Source: Hamiltosporidium magnivora (taxonomy: Eukaryota > Microsporidia > Dubosqiidae). From it: a DNA stretch of 12,627 nucleotides. A model generated the notes under the pieces. The model had not been told where the DNA came from. It saw nothing but the letters and a program-made list of their open reading frames with translations, and searched no databases. Location of the stretch: positions 1 through 12,627 of the forward strand of contig PITI01000427.1 in the NCBI GenBank assembly GCA_004325065.1. Reading direction: 5' to 3'. Shown one piece after another: positions 7,195 through 12,627 of this stretch (position 1 is its first letter; each line of letters starts with the position of its first letter). The position numbers were made by a program, and so were the translations under genes.

Positions 7195-8130
7195 TTACAG
7201 AGATCTTATCTCGTAGCTGATGTCACACAAGTTTTTTCTATTATGTTGTAAATTTTTACATTGCGATAGATTGCGTTTTCTTACATTCTTCATCACACCA
7301 TATAAGTTCTTTTTCGTGGTATTTCTTTATTTCAGGTTCAGATCTAAAAATTTTTCTAGCAGCACTTTCTTGCGAAATTCTTTCTAGTGTTGGTGTCTTT
7401 TTTGTTTCCATACAGAGACTAAATTAATTCCTTGATAGAGATTATATATTTCCTGATTCTATCTAATTCCTTGCTCGTTATTTTAAAATTTTTACTCAGA
7501 TATTATTCTTAGTATCCTTTTTTCTCATATATTTAACCAAGATTAGTCTCTTTTGGGGATTACCAATGGTTCAAAAGCATATAGTATTGTACGTTTAACA
7601 ATAGTTCTATATATTTGCTTTTTTGTATTTCTATTTATCAGATTTGCCTTCAGTAAGCTCTGAAATGCAAAATACACTCTCCTGCCTGCTTTTATTTCTT
7701 TTTGAATCCCAATAACATTTTTATAGAGCTCACTCAAGTACGTTTTAGATATTATGAGTTAAATAATTTTTAAAATTTATATGAGTCGATTTCCAAAAAA
7801 ATTACAGGGGAATTCGATAACAGAGACATTGCTATATATTTGTCTTGCATATAATTATATTCAGCTCGGAGCATCGGATTCTGCTGCTAATACTTTTAAA
7901 GGGTATTATATGTCTTTTTCGTTTCTCACACGATAGCCAGGCAATCAACATATGCCAAATAGTGTATAATCCCATTAAATAGTGTACCACCGTTTTATTT
8001 GCCAACCATTTATTATTTCCTCTATTACTAGGTTGAATAATACACAGGACAATGTATTCATTTGTCTTGCCTCCATATTAAAGGCTATGATCACTAGATA
8101 TATTACCTGTAATAATACATTTCTCCTTTA
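7195..8130 (-). mobile_element. Fossil RTE-like non-LTR retrotransposon: reverse transcriptase and C-terminal part of ORF2
   Basis: The reverse strand preserves, in correct order and with frameshifts and stops, the second half of an RTE-type polyprotein. KCIITGNIS leads into RQMNTLSCVLFNLVIEEI (a worn RQGD-LS-LLFN box, near 8067-8011). After a frameshift comes GGTLFNGIIHYLAYVDCLAI, where YVDC at 7941-7952 stands for the catalytic YADD. Then follow a KTN segment, TYLSELYKN, and QKEIKAGRRVYFAFQSLLKA with RNTKKQIYRTIVKRTILYAF (normally ending YGSETW), EKRILRI, NQEIYNLYQ, FRKKVLLEK and GVMKNVRKRNLS before a terminal TAA at 7195-7197. From about 7740 down everything stays in one frame with seven internal stops. 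The 5' part (endonuclease and early RT) is missing, as in 5'-truncated insertions. It is certainly inactive: a catalytic Asp is lost and the frame is broken. Confidence 0.85.
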
Positions 8131-10243
8131 ACCAGTTCATTTAAATTAGACAAATAATAAAGAAATATTACCTGACCTTGGATTACAATTTTTCATGTGA
8201 ATCGAATTCTTACAACTACAATTATTTAAGTTCATTTGAGAAAGTTATTTCAGTAAATCAAAACATTTAGTAGTCATTAAAATACTCATAGTATACGCCT
8301 CAAAACTCTCGGCCTTTACCCACTAAATATAAAAATATATCTATAAAAAGACTAAATCTATACAAATTTGGCTATTTTTGAATAATTAATGAAACGTTCA
8401 AGGTAGAATTAATGTAATAAATGAAAACATCGAAAATCAAAACAAAAAAAATAATCAACTTGCAATATAATATAGGAAGAAAATTATATTTAAACATTTT
8501 AAAATCTACTTGAAAAAACTAAAAAAATAATTAATAATTATTTTGTGATAAAATAACTCTTGAAAAATAAATCACTAAAATATCGGGTAATGAATGAATG
8601 ACTATTCAATTATCCATAAAAAATTATACAATTTTGTTAACTATTTAGAAAATGCAAGATATAAAAATTGGAATTATATAGAAAAATAGACGAATATAAG
8701 AAAGGTGTTCATTATTTTTTTTGCTTTTACACGATATTTAGATGTAAAAAACACATATTAGAGATATCTACTCAAATTTAAATTATGATCTGTTTTTTTT
8801 TAGATAAAAGAGATAAAAAAAATAATCTATGGAAGAAAGAAATCAGGTTGCTACATATCGACAAATTTTATTTGGTATTTTTTTAGTATATAGTATAATT
8901 CCGTCGCTTCTAATATGAAAACTTCTTAAACTGAAGGCATGCATAATATTTTTATCGAGAAATAATCATTTATAAATACCTTATTGTGTGTTGAGAATAT
9001 TATTTCTGGGTGAAATTTCGAGAAAGAAATGTTCGTCAAATATATTAAAATCCAGGATTGAGATAATTTTTATGTTCTATGACAAAAATGTACAAATTCT
9101 TTTAATGAATTGCTGCCGTACCAAAAAATTTTAATCTGGGAAAAATTTAAATTAGTTATTTATTTAAAATTATATTGTGAAAATTTATATAACTAACATA
9201 CAACACCAGGAAGTGGAACCTTTTGCATGAGTAATACATAACTTTTAGCCCGAAAAAATAACCTTTTTGCCGCGAATTTTACTGTACTATATTATGTGAA
9301 AATATATTTTACCAAGATGACATTCCATATCACTAGCAAGACACATGCTGAATTATATTCATCATTACTTTCATTTTTTTACATTAATACATTTATTTCA
9401 GAAAACATGAAAAAAGAACATATAACAGAGAATTATACAAAGCGATTACAAATATTTTCCAACAATGCAAATTATCGAGAATTTCATTCTGATTTCTGAC
9501 ATTTTCTAGTCTTTAATGTTTTAAAGAACTTTCATTGACCTATCTCATTCAATTTGATTTCTCAAAGTAACAAAGTTTTATTCCATATAGCTCCCAATCG
9601 AAAATCTATCCTTAGCATTTGAAAATAATAATTTAACCAAAAAAATTCTCTGAATCGAGTTTATTTAGATATGCTGTGTTTGAATATAAAATAAATTCTA
9701 ATTTTTGTAGAGTTCTTTGAAATAATTATATAATGAAAAAAATTTATTTATTAATGACTAAACATATGCCGATTTTTTCTGAAAATTTAACTTGATCCTA
9801 TTTCTTAAAGAAACCGAGGTCTTTAGTGATTTTTTTATTGTGAAAAATATTCGCGTATATTGGAAATAAATTTAGATTTAATTTCGAATTTGACTTCGAT
9901 TTTTTTTTGCGAACTTTTAGTTTACATTTAATTCATATGCGTTCGAGTACAAATCCAAAAAAAAAATCGACTTAAAAGCCAAATTATGGCTTTAAATGAA
10001 TCGCATACATTAATAATCTTTTATAGTGGTAGAAAATCTAATTTGATTTAGTTCTTCAGCGAAACAATGAAGACTTTTCCTGGAATTAAACATCAAACTT
10101 TTTATGAATAAGTAACTAAAGTAAAAGAAAGCGACTTAAGTTACTAATTTTGCAGCTTTTTGTTCGTTTAAAGTGCATGTAATATTTATTTTACCTATTT
10201 AAATTAAAAATCATTCTAATTTTTTATAACACAAGATCAGTAT
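8131..10243. other. Long A+T-rich spacer without a recognisable gene
   Basis: I read all frames and found no family resemblance and no RNA gene. The longest open run, at 9242-9499 on the + strand (about 85 codons from the preceding stop, 60 from an ATG at 9317), is near the length expected by chance for a window this A+T-rich. The first part (8131-8220) adjoins the reverse transcriptase fossil and may hold more of it, too decayed to read. One inverted-repeat cluster at 9897-9993 is listed separately. Confidence 0.55.
9897..9993. repeat. Inverted-repeat cluster
   Basis: CGA plus nine T and then GCGAAC at 9897-9914 faces GTTCG at 9941-9945 and ten A plus TCG at 9957-9969, so the arms are complementary apart from an 11-base interruption. 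Just beyond, AAAGCC (9975-9980) pairs with GGCTTT (9988-9993). Terminal-repeat remains of a small transposon are possible, but no target-site duplication is evident. Confidence 0.3.
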
Positions 10244-10620
10244 TTATGTAAATAAACAGGTGGTATGTGAGACCAAAACCCCTAGAATCGAATGCCTGGG
10301 ATTGTTAGCAAATGAGCGAAAATCTTCAACAGTCTTCCCTGCCACTACCAGATTTATCCGTCGTACCGAGACAAGTTTTGAAAGATTCTTTCTATTTCGA
10401 AGATGTATTTTCAATTGCATTTCAAATATTCATTCCTTTTGTAGTTTCGTAAGGGTGTTAAAGTAATCCTTTTTTTTTCGATATTATTTCTAATGTAGTA
10501 ACAAATTAAAAGCGCAGTACGAGCGACTCGCACATGAGAAACATATAATAAGACAAATGATAATGTCCCAGAAGAATTTAATGAAACTTTTGATGTAGAA
10601 TTAGCATATTTTTCCATTTT
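10244..10620. other. Unexplained G+C-richer patch with overlapping short open frames
   Basis: The interval is less A+T-rich than its surroundings and has open frames on both strands. On the reverse strand they are 58 codons from ATG at 10420 down to 10244 (peptide with INLVVAGKTVEDF) and 68 codons at 10411-10617. On the + strand there are 68 codons at 10260-10466. None resembles a protein family I know, and they overlap in conflicting frames. A decayed gene or transposon is likely from the composition, but neither strand nor product can be assigned. Confidence 0.2.
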
Positions 10621-12329
10621 CCACTTTTTGAATTTCGCCTTGTTTCTAACTATTCATATATTTAGTTATTTTAAGAATTTTAATCATTTTTGCAGGTTTT
10701 TAAAATACTTAAACAGAAAAAATACACATTTAAGCGGTGCTTCTGTTATATATTTATCAAAAACAAATATTTATTCATACGTTTGAATTGTTTTTGAGGC
10801 GAAAAACATCCCCAGCACGTAATATATAAAAGACGATTGCTAAACATAATAAAAGCTTGCCGAATTTTCTATTTTTTAAAATCACGAAAAATTAATGTTT
10901 TTCTTCGTTCTGTCATTATTTAATGGGCGATTTGAGCTTTTTTTCTAAAGACGTCAGTTTGACGTTTCGTGTCCCTAATATCCCGGAATATAATTCACTA
11001 AATACATTTTTGGCTTTTTTGATCATTTCATACTCTTTGGTTCATCAGATTTGAATCCCTGCTTTATTTTATTTATAAATTTTGATGTTTCTATTTCCAT
11101 TAGCCATATTAGGGCAATCGTAATAAATTTACCAAAACTAATTAAATAGAAACTCAAAATATCAACATGCGAAACTGCTTCAAAGTAATTATCTTTATTG
11201 CAAGAGAACTGCTAAAATTACAACAAAAATCGAAATACAAGGCACATATATATTAACATCTTACCCGAAGCTACTTAAAATTCTCAAGAAAAAGAAACTT
11301 ACGATTTGAGAAAAAGGGTGTCATTGCGAGTTTTGAAATAGCATATATGACTTAGCGTTTCGAATTCTTTTGCTGGCATTTAGGTTCTAAATATTTTTTG
11401 TTAGAACTTATCAAAAGTAAATATACCGTTGAGGCGTATGTGTAGGTAAATGTCTCGTGGACTATAAAAACGTCATAATCAACACTAACATCGCTTTTAC
11501 AACGCAAAATTTCAATGTATCGATATACATAAAATTTTTAAAGTATATAAATGTTTCACATTCCCTTGAAGTCTTCATGTTATCTCTAGTATTTATTTCA
11601 TAAGTTGAAGTAATGATATACACTATTTATAAAAATTTAAGTTACAAAAATTCGACACCGAATCAAGCATTTGTATATAATCTTTTAAAATTAAAGATAA
11701 AGATAAAACAAAAGTAATTCAGCGAATTTAAAGAGGCGAAAATGTCTATTTAAAACTCATTTAACCTCAAATATAATTTAGAAGTAAACAAAGAGAATGC
11801 CATATTAAATGTTTTACTAATTAGAAAATACCAACCTACATCTCATTTAAATGGCGGAAAGAGTTTTTTGTATATATAAATGTGTATATTTAATAAAATG
11901 CATCGAAGCATAATCTTCCCTTTAGACTAAACTTTAATATATACATCGATTTTATAAAATCAAAATATTATCATTTAAAAAGTATTTTTAAACAAATTAT
12001 TGGTTCGTATTTATAAAATAACTGTATTAGTTTAAATTATTGAACAATTTTTTTCCTTTTACATATTTTCCTCCATTAATTCCATCATTTTATACTTCAC
12101 TTTAAATTCTTTTATTCTTTTCAGTCAATTTTCAATCCATCAAATGCTTGCTATCATATCTAAAATGATAATTTATGATGTTTTTTTCTGCTTAAAGGCA
12201 TCTTAGTACTTCCCCAGTCTTTTAAAATTGGTTTAGTTGTTAATACTTTTACTTTGCTTAATAACACATATTGATGTTCTATTCATACTCGTATTGTCTT
12301 TAGTCATTTCAAAAGTCTTCTTCATATTT
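10621..12329. other. A+T-rich spacer without a recognisable gene
   Basis: Nothing protein-like stands out except that, on the reverse strand, the 250 bases below 12330 stay Lys/Glu-rich and may be the degenerate downstream end of the copy C remnant. Small palindromes occur at 10951-10965 and 11515-11530 (ATGTAT, CGAT loop, ATACAT). The hydrophobic frame at 12237-12491 on the + strand is the mirror of copy C and is not called. Confidence 0.55.
10951..10965. repeat. Short perfect palindrome with a 3-base loop
   Basis: ACGTCA at 10951-10956 is the exact reverse complement of TGACGT at 10960-10965. The CG-containing core is unusual in this A+T-rich DNA. The sequence around it (to about 10986, including CCCGGAATAT) is also richer in G+C, so this may be a scrap of an inserted element. 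No function is evident. Confidence 0.4.
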
Positions 12330-12627
12330 CAAAAATTGATTAAATTACTCCTAGTAAATAATAATTGTATGAATATATCCCTATTTATACTTATTTGCAG
12401 TTTTTTAAGAACATCTTCTAATATTTTGTCACAATACCGTTCCAGGCCATCACATAAAGAATTATATCAACAACTTACATATATAAGATAAAAATCTTCA
12501 CTTAGTGGATTCCAATTCCTTGTTCTTTTATTAAAACTTTTATAGTGAATCTTGAGATGTAATTCACACCCAATATGCGTCAAATTGTTTTTAATATCTA
12601 AAATAAATATATTGGGTCTATTATTCC
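12330..12627 (-). pseudogene. Decayed LINE-type Pol C-terminal fragment, copy C, running off the right edge
   Basis: On the reverse strand the frame entering from the window end gives ILKTI, then VLIKEQGIGIH, then VVDIILYVMAWNGIVTKY, with TAA or TAG codons between the pieces; YVMAWNGIVTKY is at 12421-12456. A one-base shift after this core restores LKKLQISINRD, which parallels KRLQIPINIE of copy A. Copy B aligns over 51 bases with 39 identities and its differences are concentrated at third positions of this frame. The order (LKTI-like segment, KxLIKE-like segment, TWDGIVTKYHK core, basic tail) fits what I remember of the C-terminal region of microsporidian LINE or R2-like Pol proteins. A rival frame is open longer (130 codons with two TGA) but has the wrong substitution pattern. 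Confidence 0.6.

Noticed and set aside
7256..7411. A 51-codon ATG frame on the reverse strand with a WCDEECKK segment, resembling the linker ahead of reverse transcriptase in RTE proteins.
   Set aside because: It lies in another frame over the C-terminal tail of the RTE fossil, where the in-frame reading (FRKKVLLEK, GVMKNVRKRNLS) fits the family better and in the right order.
9242..9499. An open run of about 85 codons on the + strand with an ATG frame of 60 codons.
   Set aside because: One or two runs of this size are expected by chance in the window. It has no family resemblance and no CCC motif before its ATG.
8293..11439. An 11-base inverted match (ATACGCCTCAA at 8293-8303 and its complement at 11429-11439), considered as the ends of a 3.1-kb element.
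   Set aside because: Matches of 11 bases are expected many times by chance in a window this size, and nothing coding for a transposase lies between.
12237..12491. An 84-codon hydrophobic + strand frame resembling a membrane protein.
   Set aside because: It starts at TTG, its hydrophobicity follows from T-rich codons, and it is antiparallel to the copy C remnant.
12233..12625. A reverse-strand frame of 130 codons broken only by two TGA codons (12467-12469 and 12329-12331), suggesting UGA recoding or a nearly intact gene.
   Set aside because: Against copy B, differences pile up at the first codon position of this frame, which is the third position of the overlapping frame that reads the WDGI core. 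Only the part after the one-base shift (LKKLQISIN) belongs to the real protein.
1..12627. tRNA genes, CRISPR arrays, defence or toxin-antitoxin operons.
   Set aside because: No T-loop motif with supporting stems, no regularly spaced repeats with unique spacers, and no clustered genes were found on either strand.

Overview
This looks like a gene-poor, A+T-rich stretch (roughly three quarters A+T by eye) of a eukaryotic genome. A microsporidian is the best guess. The only intact gene is intronless and codes for a divergent, eukaryote-type (cytosolic) phenylalanyl-tRNA synthetase beta subunit with an Asn-rich low-complexity insertion. A CCC motif sits a few bases before its ATG and an AATAAA overlaps its last codons and stop; both are usual in microsporidia. 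About 10.7 kb of the 12.6 kb carries no intact gene, which fits the expanded-genome microsporidia of arthropods (Hamiltosporidium or Edhazardia type) rather than the compact ones. The species assignment is inference.

Layout. 1-225 (+), about 1985-2280 (-) and 12330-12627 (-) hold three decayed copies of one protein-coding repeat. They share a core reading (T/A)W(D/N)GI(V/L)TKY followed by a basic stretch. I take it to be the C-terminal tail of a LINE-type Pol protein found in microsporidia; the copy relationship is firmer than the name. 3090-3260 (+) is a G+C-richer patch resembling the 5' leader of arthropod RTE-type non-LTR retrotransposons. 3300-4115 is A-rich sequence with direct repeats. 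4116-6041 (-) is the synthetase gene. 6474-6982 is a G+C-richer island with a possible structured RNA (6562-6693) and a 5S-like patch (6785-6982). 7195-8130 (-) is a fossil RTE-like reverse transcriptase, readable from the RQGD box through the degenerate catalytic YADD box to the C-terminal tail. The rest (8131-12329) is A+T-rich spacer with a few hairpins and one unexplained G+C-richer patch near 10260-10620.

Function. The synthetase is a housekeeping translation gene, and its alpha-subunit partner is not in the window. Everything else recognisable is debris of non-LTR retrotransposons, of at least two kinds: the repeated family and the RTE-like element. This suggests that old retrotransposon insertion followed by decay produced much of the spacer. 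I found no convincing defence system, CRISPR array, tRNA gene or operon.
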